DNA of 64,000 nt, taken from contig JBOHFR010000013.1 in assembly GCA_050699715.1 (NCBI GenBank), positions 1-64,000 of the forward strand, given 5' to 3'. Numbering within the stretch: position 1 is the first letter of the stretch; each line of letters opens with the position of its first letter. Below, in pieces: positions 28,273 through 37,453 of the stretch. The translations under genes and the position numbers were made by a program. The DNA is from GCA-003244245 sp050699715 (GTDB taxonomy: Bacteria > Actinomycetota > Actinomycetes > Mycobacteriales > Pseudonocardiaceae). The notes below the pieces were generated by a model. That model did no database searches. It saw only the letters and a list, made by a program, of their open reading frames with translations, and was not told the DNA's origin.

Positions 28273-31200
28273 TTACTGCACGACGTCATCTACCGATGGC
28301 GACTCGTTACGAGAGAGGTTGATGCCGAGATTGGCAGCCGCCCGCTCCAAATCCTCATCGTCGGAATCCCGCATCTCGATTGCCGCCCCGTCACTGGAGA
28401 GCACCTCGACGTTGAGGCACAGCGACTGCAGCTCTTTGAGTAGCACCTTGAACGATTCGGGGATTCCCGGCTCGGGAATGTTCTCGCCCTTGACAATGGC
28501 CTCGTACACCTTCACCCGGCCGAGCACGTCATCGGATTTAATCGTCAACAGTTCCTGAAGGGTGTAAGCCGCACCATAGGCCTGCATCGCCCAGCACTCC
28601 ATCTCTCCGAAGCGTTGGCCACCAAACTGCGCTTTTCCGCCGAGAGGTTGCTGCGTAATCATCGAGTACGGACCGGTCGAGCGAGCGTGGATCTTGTCAT
28701 CGACCAGGTGCAGCAGCTTGATGATGTACATGTAGCCAACCGCGACCGGGTAAGGGTACGGCTCACCGGTGCGACCGTCGAACAACTGCGCCTTGCCATT
28801 GGATCCGACCATTTGCTCGCCATCCCGGTTGGGCAGAGTCGAGCCGAGTAACCCGGTGATCTCCTCCTCCCGAGCACCATCGAACACTGGCGTGGCAACC
28901 ACGGTGCCAGGCTCAGCCTGATGCAGCTCCTCAGGCAGCCGGGAGGCCCACTCCGGATCACCATTAATCTGCCACCCGTTCTTGGCGATCCAGCCGAGGT
29001 GCGTCTCCAAGATCTGTCCGATGTTCATTCGACGTGGGACACCGTGGGTGTTGAGAATGATGTCCACCGCCGTCCCATCCGACAGGAACGGCATGTCCTC
29101 CACCGGGAGGATCTTGCCGATGACGCCCTTATTACCGTGCCGGCCAGCGAGCTTGTCGCCGTCCTGGATCTTGCGCTTCTGTGCGACATAGACCCGGACC
29201 AGCTCGTTAACGCCGGGCGACAGCTCGTCGTCGTCCTCCCGGGAGAACACCCGGATACCGATGACCTTGCCGGTCTCGCCGTGCGGCACCTTGAGGCTGG
29301 TGTCGCGGACCTCGCGGGCTTTCTCACCGAAGATGGCACGCAGCAGCCGCTCTTCGGGGGTCAACTCGGTCTCACCTTTCGGCGTCACCTTGCCGACCAG
29401 GATATCTCCGGCCTGCACCTCGGCGCCGATCCGGATGATTCCTCGATCGTCGAGATCCGCCAGCACTTCCTCGGACACGTTCGGGATGTCCCGGGTGATC
29501 TCCTCAGCACCGAGTTTGGTGTCCCGGGCGTCGATCTCGTGCTCGTCGATATGGATCGAGGTGAGCACGTCGTCCTGGACCAGACGCTGGCTCAGGATGA
29601 TCGCGTCCTCGTAGTTGTGGCCCTCCCACGGCATGATCGCCACGAGGAGGTTCTTACCCAGGGCCATCTCGCCGGAGTCGGTGCACGGCCCATCGGCAAT
29701 CACTTGGCCTATTTCCACCCGGTCACCCTCGGCCACGATGGGCCGCTGGTTAATGCAGGTGCCTTGGTTGGACCGGTGAAACTTGTGCATCCGGTAGGTC
29801 TGCCGGCTGCCGTCGTCGGCCATGACAGTGACGTAGTCGGCGCACAGTTCCTCGACCACCCCGGCCTTCTCGGCCACCACGACGTCGCCGGCATCGACCG
29901 CCGCCCGCAGCTCCATACCGGTTCCCACCAATGGCGCATCGCTGCGCAACAGCGGTACCGCCTGGCGCTGCATATTGGCGCCCATCAGGGCCCGGTTGGC
30001 GTCATCGTGCTCGACGAACGGGATCATCGCGGTGGCCACCGAGACCATCTGCTGAGGCGAGACGTCCATATAGTCCACGCCTTGCGGGTCGATGTAGTCG
30101 ACGTCGCCGCCCTTGCGCCGGACCAGCACGCGGTCCTCGGCGAAGTAGCCATCATCGCGCAGCACTGCGTTGGCCTGTGCTTTGACGTACCGGTCCTCCT
30201 CGTCAGCGGTCAGGTACTCAATCTGCGCGGTGACGTGACCGTCGACGACCTTGCGGTAGGGCGTCTCGATGAAGCCGAACGGGTTGACCCGGGCGTAGGA
30301 CGACAACGACCCGATCAGCCCAATGTTCGGACCCTCCGGGGTCTCGATCGGGCACATCCGGCCGTAGTGTGACGCGTGCACGTCACGGACCTCGAAGCCG
30401 GCCCGCTCGCGGGACAGGCCACCGGGACCGAGCGCGGACAGCCGCCGCTTGTGGGTCAACCCGGCTAGCGGGTTGGTCTGGTCCATGAACTGGGACAACT
30501 GGGACGTGCCGAAGAACTCCTTGATCGCCGCCACCACGGGACGGATGTTGATCAGGGTCTGCGGCGTGATCGCCTCGACGTCTTGCGTGGTCATCCGCTC
30601 CCGAACGACCCGTTCCATCCGAGACAGACCCACCCGGACCTGGTTCTGGATCAACTCCCCAACGGTGCGCAACCGGCGATTGCCGAAGTGGTCGATGTCA
30701 TCGGTCTCCACCGGCACCACTGGCGCGACTATGCCAGCCACACTGCATGCGGCCGGCATAGTCGTCTCGCCGGCATGCAGCCGGACGAGGTAATCGATGG
30801 TCGTGACGATGTCGTCCTCGGTCAGCACCCCGTTGCGATAAGGCAGGCCCAGGCCCAGCTTCTTGTTGGCCTTGTAACGGCCGACCTTGGCAAGGTCGTA
30901 GCGCTTGACCTTGAAGAAGAGGTTCTCCAGCAGCGCCTGCGCACTCTCCTTGGTGGGCGGCTCGCCCGGGCGCAGCTTGCGGTAGATGTCCAGCAGCGCC
31001 TCGTCGGGGCCGGCGGTGTGGTCCTTCTCCAGGGTGGCGAGCAGCGTCTCGGAGTGCGCGAAGCGCGCGGCGATCCGCTCGGCTGTCCAGCCCAGGGCCT
31101 TGAGCAGCACAGTCACCGGCTGGCGGCGCTTGCGGTCGATCCGCACGCCCACCGTGTCGCGCTTGTCGACGTCGAACTCCAGCCAGGCGCCACGACTGGG

Positions 31201-31776
31201 GATGATCTTGACGCTGTAAACGTCCTTGTCGGTGGTCTTGTCCACCGCGTGGTCGAAGTACACGCCAGGGGAGCGAACAAGCTGGGACACCACGACCCGC
31301 TCGGTCCCGTTGATGATGAAGGTGCCCTTGTTGGTCATCATCGGGAAGTCACCCATGAACACCGTCTGAGACTTAATCTCACCAGTGTTGTTGTTAGTGA
31401 ACTCGGCCGTGACGAACAGGGGTGCGGCGTACGTCATGTCCTTGTCCCGACACTCCTCGACGGAGGCCTTGACCTCGTCGAAGCGAGGGTCGGAGAAGGA
31501 CAGGGACATCGAGCCGGAGAAGTCCTCGATCGGAGAGATCTCCTCCAGCACCTCAGCGAGACCACCGATGGGCTGCTCGTCACCAGCCTCGATGCGGCGC
31601 TGGTACCACTTGGCGGCACCGATCAACCACTCGAAGGATTGGAGCTGCAAGTCCAGGAGGTTGGGGACCTGGAGCGGCTCGCGGATCTTCGCGAAAGACG
31701 GCCGGGCCGGAGCTCCTGGGAGACGGGGTACGGAGTTGTTCGCAGCAGAGGTCTTGGTCGGGCGGGAGACTGCCAA
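28273..31776 (-). CDS. rpoB: RNA polymerase beta subunit
   Basis: A roughly 1167-residue subunit. The rifampicin region reads GTSQLSQFMDQTNPLAGLTH then KRRLSALGPGG: the Asp, His and Ser hot-spot residues (M. tuberculosis D435, H445, S450) are wild type, with Thr at the N437 position. TTG 31776 (LAVSRPTKTSAANNSVPR) is preferred because GGAAGGA lies just upstream; the frame extends to 31974 without family similarity. A short structured insertion lies near 30726-30780. Followed by rpoC. Confidence 0.97.
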   Translation of the reverse strand: MAVSRPTKTSAANNSVPRLPGAPARPSFAKIREPLQVPNLLDLQLQSFEWLIGAAKWYQRRIEAGDEQPIGGLAEVLEEISPIEDFSGSMSLSFSDPRFDEVKASVEECRDKDMTYAAPLFVTAEFTNNNTGEIKSQTVFMGDFPMMTNKGTFIINGTERVVVSQLVRSPGVYFDHAVDKTTDKDVYSVKIIPSRGAWLEFDVDKRDTVGVRIDRKRRQPVTVLLKALGWTAERIAARFAHSETLLATLEKDHTAGPDEALLDIYRKLRPGEPPTKESAQALLENLFFKVKRYDLAKVGRYKANKKLGLGLPYRNGVLTEDDIVTTIDYLVRLHAGETTMPAACSVAGIVAPVVPVETDDIDHFGNRRLRTVGELIQNQVRVGLSRMERVVRERMTTQDVEAITPQTLINIRPVVAAIKEFFGTSQLSQFMDQTNPLAGLTHKRRLSALGPGGLSRERAGFEVRDVHASHYGRMCPIETPEGPNIGLIGSLSSYARVNPFGFIETPYRKVVDGHVTAQIEYLTADEEDRYVKAQANAVLRDDGYFAEDRVLVRRKGGDVDYIDPQGVDYMDVSPQQMVSVATAMIPFVEHDDANRALMGANMQRQAVPLLRSDAPLVGTGMELRAAVDAGDVVVAEKAGVVEELCADYVTVMADDGSRQTYRMHKFHRSNQGTCINQRPIVAEGDRVEIGQVIADGPCTDSGEMALGKNLLVAIMPWEGHNYEDAIILSQRLVQDDVLTSIHIDEHEIDARDTKLGAEEITRDIPNVSEEVLADLDDRGIIRIGAEVQAGDILVGKVTPKGETELTPEERLLRAIFGEKAREVRDTSLKVPHGETGKVIGIRVFSREDDDELSPGVNELVRVYVAQKRKIQDGDKLAGRHGNKGVIGKILPVEDMPFLSDGTAVDIILNTHGVPRRMNIGQILETHLGWIAKNGWQINGDPEWASRLPEELHQAEPGTVVATPVFDGAREEEITGLLGSTLPNRDGEQMVGSNGKAQLFDGRTGEPYPYPVAVGYMYIIKLLHLVDDKIHARSTGPYSMITQQPLGGKAQFGGQRFGEMECWAMQAYGAAYTLQELLTIKSDDVLGRVKVYEAIVKGENIPEPGIPESFKVLLKELQSLCLNVEVLSSDGAAIEMRDSDDEDLERAAANLGINLSRNESPSVDDVVQ

Positions 31777-32202
31777 GATTGCGTCCTTCCGAACACTAGC
31801 GCTGCCGAGCGCAGGACCACGTGGTCGCTGGCGACCACCCTCCCGGCGCGGTGTTGGTGCAGTTGCTGATGTAGTTGTCGAGACTGCTGTTGTCATTTGC
31901 GCCTGGTTAGCTTCGACGGTTGTTACCATCGACGCCGCCCGCCGAGACCCTGTGCCCCGCTGAGCCCTGTTCACAGGGGAACCCCGTACTGAGGTACCCC
32001 ACGAGCAGGGAAATGAAGAGTGGGCAGCGCAAAGAGGCAGTCTAGCCCCTAGGACGACGACTGTCCAGCACCGGGCGCAGCCGGCGCAATCGTGCCCCTA
32101 GAGTGACCTGCCAGGCGCCGCCCGTCAAGAGCACGTCGTCCGATCAGTGGTGGGATATGCACGATCAGCGGCCACGAAGCTGACCGGTGCGACCGATCGC
32201 GA
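31777..32202 (-). promoter_or_regulatory. rpoB upstream region
   Basis: About 425 bases between rpoB and the Mce-associated gene. It includes a Thr/Arg/Pro-rich open stretch to 31974 in the rpoB frame that I treat as leader, then non-coding DNA expected to hold the rpoBC promoter. I see no other gene here. Confidence 0.45.
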
Positions 32203-32880
32203 TCAGAACGGCTCCGCGTCGGCGATCTTCCAGCGGCCGTTGACTCGATGCGCCGTGACAGCGAGCCTGCCGGAGGCTAGGAGCGGCAGGGCTTGACCGC
32301 CCTGGTGGGCCTGCTGATCGAGAAACACCAGCACGATCGCCCGGTCACCGTCGAGCACCTTGACGGCAAGAGCGGGCACAGTCGCCACCACCACGGCTTG
32401 TTGTGGCGGCGCCAGCTGGCGCACCCGAGCGAACTGTTGATGAAAAGTTTGCACGAAGGAACCGGTGATCACCTCGGCAGCGGCTCGTTCGTTGTCATCC
32501 AACCGGGCGAAGTCATAGGAGAAGACGCGTTGCACCGCTTCGCGTACCTGCCCGGAGACCTGGGCGGTGCTGCCGGCATCGACCAGCGCGTCGTTACTCG
32601 CCGCCGCAGACCCGGCCAGCTGGTTGGCCTCGCCGCGGAACCAGGCCGCGAGACCCAAAACCATCACCACCGCAGCGACCAATGCCACCAGCGTCGCCAC
32701 CCCCGTCAGGCGCCGGGACGGCTTCGCCATCTCCTCGGCCCCGGATGGCTTTGCCATCTCCTCGGCCCCGGATGGCTTTGCCATCTCCTCGGCCCCGGAT
32801 GGCTTTGCCATCTCCTCGGCCCCGGATGGCTTTGCCATCTCCTCGGCGGAGTCAGGTTGTGGTGGGGCCGGGATGGTCAT
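32203..32880 (-). CDS. Mce-associated membrane protein with 9-residue repeats
   Basis: A 225-residue protein. The N-terminus is AEEMAKPSG repeated (27-bp units; four full copies at 32731-32838). Next comes one transmembrane helix (VATLVALVAAVVMVLGLAAW), then an extracytoplasmic NTF2-like region ending LAVTAHRVNGRWKIADAEPF. This layout matches Mce-associated membrane proteins that help assemble Mce lipid transporters. No mce or yrbE genes are in view. Its start is about 100 bp downstream of the next similar gene, so the two are probably cotranscribed. The repeat is cytoplasmic and looks like a recent expansion. Confidence 0.75.
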   Translation of the reverse strand: MTIPAPPQPDSAEEMAKPSGAEEMAKPSGAEEMAKPSGAEEMAKPSGAEEMAKPSRRLTGVATLVALVAAVVMVLGLAAWFRGEANQLAGSAAASNDALVDAGSTAQVSGQVREAVQRVFSYDFARLDDNERAAAEVITGSFVQTFHQQFARVRQLAPPQQAVVVATVPALAVKVLDGDRAIVLVFLDQQAHQGGQALPLLASGRLAVTAHRVNGRWKIADAEPF

Positions 32881-32982
32881 CGTCGGCGTTCTCCCTCTTT
32901 CGGCTCCCGCACTACCGGGGGGCCTAGTGATGTCGGGCCTAGTGTGGGACCTATTTCGGGTCAGTGTGGGGCCTATTTCGGG

Positions 32983-33573
32983 TCAGGCTGCGGGGCACGG
33001 TCCAGGCACCGAGTAAGCGTCGCCGACCGGCGTCAACGCGCCGACCTTCCAGGCGTCGCCGGCACGAATCATCTCAAGGCGGACGCGCCGGTGCGCGCAG
33101 CTCGGGTCACTTTGTTCGGATTGAGATGTGACGTCCACCCCAACGAACACCTGCGCGGTGCCGGCATGCTCATCGAGCGAGGCGACAGCGGCGTCGAGAA
33201 CCCTCGCGCTGCTGACCGTTGTGGAGTCGGTGATGGCGCGGGCATAGGTGTTCCGGTTGGCCCGCAGCTGGGTGAGTAACGACCCGGCAGCGGACTGTTC
33301 CCACAGGGTCAGCCCGTCCTGCACCCGCCGATAATCGAGCGTATCGAGGTTGAGCGTGGCCCGTTGCGCATCCCGCAGCACGGCGTCTCGGTCCATCCCT
33401 AAAGCAAGGGACTTGTCGTGCGCGGCCCAGTACCAGGACACGCCGAACCAGCCCGCAGCGGTGGCGGCGACCACGGCGACGACCGCGACCACGAGGATAG
33501 CGCTCCGTAGCAGGCCGCCAAGGAAAGCTCGCCTCGGGGCGGTGCGGGTGGTGGCGATACTGGTCATGGTCAT
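32983..33573 (-). CDS. Mce-associated membrane protein
   Basis: A 196-residue protein with a short basic N-terminus, one transmembrane helix (ILVVAVVAVVAATAAGWFGV) and an extracytoplasmic domain (LDTLDYRRVQDGLTLWEQSA, a Cys pair in DPSCAHRRV and PGPCPAA). The conserved LxYRxxxxGLxxWxxxxxG pattern is the hallmark of Mce-associated proteins. It lies upstream of the related gene at 32203. The 102 bases between them hold a 22-base direct repeat (around 32938-32988). Confidence 0.75.
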   Translation of the reverse strand: MTMTSIATTRTAPRRAFLGGLLRSAILVVAVVAVVAATAAGWFGVSWYWAAHDKSLALGMDRDAVLRDAQRATLNLDTLDYRRVQDGLTLWEQSAAGSLLTQLRANRNTYARAITDSTTVSSARVLDAAVASLDEHAGTAQVFVGVDVTSQSEQSDPSCAHRRVRLEMIRAGDAWKVGALTPVGDAYSVPGPCPAA

Positions 33574-33671
33574 CCCGGGGAGAGAGATAAATGATGATAG
33601 TGACTCGGGGCGCTTAGGGGGCCGCCCAGGGTCTCCCCCGATAGCGGTCGCGCGCGCCGAGGAGGCAGTCC

Positions 33672-34595
33672 GTGAGCACTAGACATGAACAAGGACACCG
33701 GGAGATCGCGCCCGGTCGGTCCGGGTACTGGCAGGCCTGGCTCCCCCAGAATCAGGCCCGGGCGGTCGTCGTCATCGTGCACGGTCTCCATGAGCACTCG
33801 GCACGCTACGCGCATGTCGGCGCCCGGCTGGCCACGGCGGGCTTCGCGGCCTACGCCGCCGACCATCGCGGACACGGACGGTCCGACGGACGACGAGCCA
33901 ACATCGAGCGGATGGCGTTGATCGTGGCGGACCTGAGCTCCTTCGTGTGGTTTGCCCTCGAGCGGCATCCCCACCTGCCGGTGTTCATGGTCGGCCACTC
34001 GCTCGGCGGGCTGATCGCGCTGCACTATGCGACCGAACCGAGGGCGACCGAACCGAGGGCGACCGAACCCAAGAAGAACTCCAACCCCGGGGCCGCCAAC
34101 CCGGGGACCGTCCTGGCCGGGCTGGTCGTGTCCGGGCCGGCAGTGCAGGCACTGGCTGGCTCGGCGCTGCAAAGACGCCTGGCTGGGGTGCTCTCGGCGC
34201 TGGTCCCCAACCTTGGCGTGGTAGCCCTTGACGCCGATCAGAAAATCAGCCGAGACCCCGAGGTGGTCCGTGCCTACCAGGCGGATCCGCTGGTGTACCG
34301 CGGCAAGCTCAAGGCCCGGACCGGAGCTGAGATCCTGGTGACGATGGAGGGCTTGCCCGCCCGGCTGCCGCGGCTGTCCCTGCCGCTGCTGCTCCTGCAC
34401 GGCACCGACGACCGGATATGCGCGCCAGCCGGTTCGGCGATGGTGCACGACACAGTGTCCTCCCCGGACAAGACCCTGCGCCAATACCAAGGCCTCTACC
34501 ATGAAGTGTTCAACGAGCCCGAGCGCGAGGCGATCCTCACCCACCTGCTCTCCTGGCTCACCCAACACCTGCCCGCCCCGCATTCAGCGGGCTGA
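33672..34595 (+). CDS. Monoacylglycerol lipase-like alpha/beta hydrolase
   Basis: A 307-residue protein with HG oxyanion motif VIVHGLHEHSARY, nucleophile elbow VGHSLGG, Asp in LLHGTDDRICAP and His in YHEVFNEPER: a complete monoglyceride-lipase-type triad (serine aminopeptidase S33/hydrolase_4 family). It cleaves monoacylglycerols or lysophospholipids. GTG 33672 has GAGGAGG upstream. A 15-bp repeat at about 34029-34069 encodes ATEPR repeats in the loop after the nucleophile. It is convergent with rplL across a strong terminator. Confidence 0.88.
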   Translation: MSTRHEQGHREIAPGRSGYWQAWLPQNQARAVVVIVHGLHEHSARYAHVGARLATAGFAAYAADHRGHGRSDGRRANIERMALIVADLSSFVWFALERHPHLPVFMVGHSLGGLIALHYATEPRATEPRATEPKKNSNPGAANPGTVLAGLVVSGPAVQALAGSALQRRLAGVLSALVPNLGVVALDADQKISRDPEVVRAYQADPLVYRGKLKARTGAEILVTMEGLPARLPRLSLPLLLLHGTDDRICAPAGSAMVHDTVSSPDKTLRQYQGLYHEVFNEPEREAILTHLLSWLTQHLPAPHSAG

Positions 34596-34642
34596 GCGGG
34601 GTTTCACGGGTCGAATAGCCCCGCTGCGCCCGCTGAATGCGG
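34578..34642. terminator. Nested bidirectional terminator, lipase / rplL
   Basis: CCGCATTCAGCGGG (34578-34591) pairs perfectly with CCCGCTGAATGCGG (34629-34642), and an inner AGCGGGG/CCCCGCT pair (34595-34601, 34619-34625) extends the stem. It sits between convergent stops at 34595 and 34653. Confidence 0.85.
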
Positions 34643-34652
34643 TTGACGGGTC

Positions 34653-35042
34653 TCAGGTGAGGCTGATCTTGGCGCCGGCTTCTTCCAGCTTGGACTTGGC
34701 GGCCTCGGCCTGGTCGCGGGGGACGCCCTCCAGGATCGGCTTGGGGGCGCTCTCTACCAGGTCCTTGGCCTCCTTGAGGCCCAGCCCGGAGACAACCTCC
34801 CGAACCACCTTGATGACCTGGATCTTCTTCTCGCCGATGGCCTCGAGAACGACGTTGAACTCGTCCTTCTCCTCGACGGCCGGGGCTTCGGCGCCGCCCA
34901 CGGCTAGACCAGCCGCCACCGCGACCGGCGCCGCTGCGGTGACATCAAAGGTCACCTCGAACTTCTTCACGAACTCGCTCAGCTCGAGCAGCGTCATCTC
35001 TTTGAACGCATCGAGCAGATCGTCGGTGCTCATCTTCGCCAT
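34653..35042 (-). CDS. rplL: 50S ribosomal protein L7/L12
   Basis: A 129-residue stalk protein: N-terminal dimerisation helices (MSTDDLLDAFKEMTLLELSE), Ala/Val hinge, and C-terminal domain with KVVREVVSGLGLKEAKDLVE. It recruits translational GTPases. It follows rplJ by about 100 bp. Confidence 0.98.
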   Translation of the reverse strand: MAKMSTDDLLDAFKEMTLLELSEFVKKFEVTFDVTAAAPVAVAAGLAVGGAEAPAVEEKDEFNVVLEAIGEKKIQVIKVVREVVSGLGLKEAKDLVESAPKPILEGVPRDQAEAAKSKLEEAGAKISLT

Positions 35043-35140
35043 GATGGCGTCCTTCCTTCCGTCGCCTTGAGACGACTGCTGTCGTCGGTGGATTCAGTGA
35101 GATTCAGCTGAAATCCACTGGATTTACTGGATCAGTCCGA

Positions 35141-35686
35141 TCAGTCCTCGGCGGGCTCGTCGGTCGGCTGCTGCTCGTGTTGCTTGTCGCGCAGGGCCGC
35201 AGCCAACCGGGCGACCTGGGAGGCCGGCTCGGCGAACAGTCTGGCGGCCTTGCTAAGATTGGCCTTCATCGCGCCGGCCAGCTTGGCCAGCAGCACCTCG
35301 CGAGACTCCAGGTCCGCGATCTGGGTGACCTCAGCAACCGTCAGCGCACGGCCATCCAGGTAGCCACCCTTGATCACCAGCGCGGTGTGCTCTCTGGCGA
35401 AATCACGCAGCGTTTTGGCCGCGAGCACCGGCTCACCATGCACGAACGCAATCGCGGTCGGGCCGATGAACAGCTCGTCGAGACCCTCCACCCCGGCGTC
35501 TCGCGCGGCGCGCGACACCAGGGTGTTCTTGGCAACCCGGTAGCTGGTCGCGGCGCCGAGGGACCGACGCAGACTGGTCAGTTGGGTCACGGACAGGCCG
35601 CGGTACTCGGTGACGACCGCAGCCGCAGCACTGCGGAATTGGTCCGCGATATCGGCAACGGCGTCGACCTTGTCCGGTCTAACCAT
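35141..35686 (-). CDS. rplJ: 50S ribosomal protein L10
   Basis: A 181-residue stalk base protein (MVRPDKVDAVADIADQFRSA, TEYRGLSVTQLTSLRRSLG, RVAKNTLVSRAA). Start at ATG 35686. A long GC-rich leader precedes it, expected for L10-L12 autoregulation. Confidence 0.97.
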   Translation of the reverse strand: MVRPDKVDAVADIADQFRSAAAAVVTEYRGLSVTQLTSLRRSLGAATSYRVAKNTLVSRAARDAGVEGLDELFIGPTAIAFVHGEPVLAAKTLRDFAREHTALVIKGGYLDGRALTVAEVTQIADLESREVLLAKLAGAMKANLSKAARLFAEPASQVARLAAALRDKQHEQQPTDEPAED

Positions 35687-35950
35687 GGGCCGCCTCCCCG
35701 GTTGGATTGCCGGCTCAGCCGGCAGTGATGGTGGATATCGGCGTGGTGCGTCTGCTGGTATGGAACGACGCTTGAGCGGCGCCGCCCATACCCGGGCCCG
35801 AAAACGACGAACGCCCCGGCGCAGCAGGCGCGGGGGCGTAGCCAGGCCGCGCGCAAGCGCGCAGCGTGACGGCACAACCACTCTCCTCCTGCGCGGGTCG
35901 CCCGCAGTCACGGGACCTTCGTGCGTACCCAGAGCAATAGCCAGGGGCAC
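35687..35950 (-). promoter_or_regulatory. rplJL structured leader
   Basis: Three stem-loops lie upstream of rplJ: CGCCCCGGCGC/GCGCGGGGGCG (35812-35838, one mismatch), GCGCGC-AA-GCGCGC (35849-35862) and GCGGG-TCG-CCCGC (35893-35905). L10 (with L12) binds its own leader in many bacteria; that this one does so is inferred from position and structure. Confidence 0.6.
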
Positions 35951-36064
35951 GCGAAACCAGCGGTCTTCGGTGGAACCGCAGTGAGCCTAAGCCAACGACA
36001 CCGCCGCCACCAAACCAGCCCGGTCACCCCAGCGTGTGACCCCACCGCAGACACCGCCGACGGG

Positions 36065-36319
36065 CTATTGGGGCAAGCCCGCGCAGTGCACCATCCCGCG
36101 CAGCTCCCGACCCACCGAGTCCTCCCGGGACCGCGCGATCAGTTCGGCGATTGGTCGGGAATCGACCGCCGCCAGCGCCACGATCAGGCAGTGCCGGTCC
36201 AGGGCCCGTGTCCCCGACTCCAGCTGCGACAGGTACTTCGGGGAGATCCCCGCCAGGCCGGCGACCACCGGCAGCGACGTGCCACGAATGTGGCGGATCT
36301 TCCGCAGCCGACGGCCCAT
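36065..36319 (-). pseudogene. HTH regulator, internally deleted
   Basis: An 84-residue ORF from ATG 36319: an XRE helix-turn-helix (MGRRLRKIRHIRGTSLPVVA, GLAGISPKYLSQLESGTRAL) joined directly to a short tail IAELIARSREDSVGRELRGM. The same tail ends the fragment at 36811 (LAELVARSKQDAVGRELRGM), where it follows TPR-like helices. The family therefore normally has a long TPR middle that is missing here. Probably a deletion derivative; a functional mini-repressor is possible. Confidence 0.65.
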
Positions 36320-36356
36320 CGAGCGCACCTCCACCGCTGACCGTACTTGCACCTGG

Positions 36357-36761
36357 TCAGCGCCAGCGCTCCCGAGGCAGGACGAGGTAGCTGGCCAGAC
36401 CGTTGCCGAACGACCAGTCCTGCCTGCCGTTCTCGACCAGCATGACCCCGAGGTCTTCCGGACGCAGCCGGACCTCATCGACGAGCAGTTCGTCCAGCAG
36501 CGCGTAGAAGCGCTGCTTCGCCTCGGTCGAGCGACCGGCCGCCAGTGTCACGTGCACGAACACGAAGCGCTCCGATCGCTCAACGTCCAGGTAGGAGCGG
36601 TCGAACATAAAACGCTCGGCAGCGTGCTCGGTGACGATCTGGAAGCGGTCGCGCTCGGGAACGTCCAGCGTCTCGACGAGCGCCCGATGAACGCTGTCAC
36701 TGATCGCCCGAAGCTCCGTCTCCGGCCAACCCTTCACGACGTCAATGCGAACCAATGGCAC
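36357..36761 (-). CDS. Tautomerase-family protein
   Basis: About 134 residues. With GTG 36761 the protein begins V-P-LVRIDVVKGWPETELRAI, so Pro becomes the N-terminal residue after Met removal, the catalytic base of 4-oxalocrotonate tautomerases; this decides the start over the in-frame codon at 36779. The length fits the two-domain type (a second beta-alpha-beta starts near RFVFVHVTLAAGRSTEAKQR). Substrate unknown. It lies between two regulator fragments on the same strand. Confidence 0.75.
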   Translation of the reverse strand: MPLVRIDVVKGWPETELRAISDSVHRALVETLDVPERDRFQIVTEHAAERFMFDRSYLDVERSERFVFVHVTLAAGRSTEAKQRFYALLDELLVDEVRLRPEDLGVMLVENGRQDWSFGNGLASYLVLPRERWR

Positions 36762-36810
36762 AGCTGGAGAGTATGGCACCCCACCCCCGCCTCGCGGCGA
36801 TGACCGTCAG

Positions 36811-37119
36811 CTAGACCGGCAGGCCCGCCCGGTACGCCATCCCCCGCAGCTCCCGGCCCACCGCGTCCTGCTTGGACCGGGCGACTAGTTCCGCAAGGGT
36901 CTCTCGGGCGGCCAGGTCCTGACGCAGGTACGGCGGGGAGATCCGCTCTGCACGGCGAAAAGCGAGCGTGGCGTCATTGCGGCGGCTCCGTACTTTAGCG
37001 AGCGCGCGCCCGTAGTCCACCCAGTAGAGGGCCTGACTCCCCCGGTGCGGATGCACCTCCGGATGTAGGCCCTCGGCGATGGCGATGGCGCGTTGGTGGT
37101 CCCCGGTCTCCAATGCCAC
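36811..37119 (-). pseudogene. C-terminal fragment of a TPR-type HTH regulator
   Basis: A 102-residue ORF with TPR-like helices (ETGDHQRAIAIAEGLHPEVH, QALYWVDYGRALAKVRSRRN) and the family tail AVGRELRGMAYRAGLPV. The HTH half is absent. Together with the 36065 fragment it suggests breakup of one or two related regulators by recombination. Confidence 0.65.
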
Positions 37120-37141
37120 ATGGCGACCTCCGCCCGGGTCC

Positions 37142-37453
37142 TTATGGTCCGATGAGGTTGCGGATCAGCCGCCCAAGCTCGACGTGTCGCTCGTCGGGCA
37201 AGTTGCCGATGTGTTCGCGGAGCCAGTTTTGCGGATACCAGACTAGCCGGTCGAGTATGACGGTGCCGATTCCGGGGATGGGTTCGTGGAGTTCGGGGTC
37301 ACGCATCTCGTGTGGGTCGATCTCGACGACGATGACACCGAGCCCTGATTCGTTGTAGAGGTCACTGGACACGACGAGATGGGGAACGCTCGATAGTACT
37401 TCTGTGTGGGTGGGGTGACCGGTGGTCCAGACCTGGCCGAAGCTAGGCGGCAC
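37142..37453 (-). CDS. MazF/PemK-type toxin
   Basis: A 103-residue protein from GTG 37453, overlapping the antitoxin stop by 11 bases. It shows the MazF-fold pattern: G-x-V-W near the N-terminus, HLVVSSDLYNESGLGVIVVE, and late VILDRLVWYPQNWLREHIG. It would be an mRNA-cleaving endoribonuclease held by the upstream antitoxin. The frame extends further upstream but only as antisense to the antitoxin frame. Confidence 0.75.
   Translation of the reverse strand: MPPSFGQVWTTGHPTHTEVLSSVPHLVVSSDLYNESGLGVIVVEIDPHEMRDPELHEPIPGIGTVILDRLVWYPQNWLREHIGNLPDERHVELGRLIRNLIGP

Noticed and set aside
28921..31869. Long plus-strand ORFs antisense to rpoB
   Set aside because: Same artefact; repeated His/Asp/Val-rich composition without motifs.
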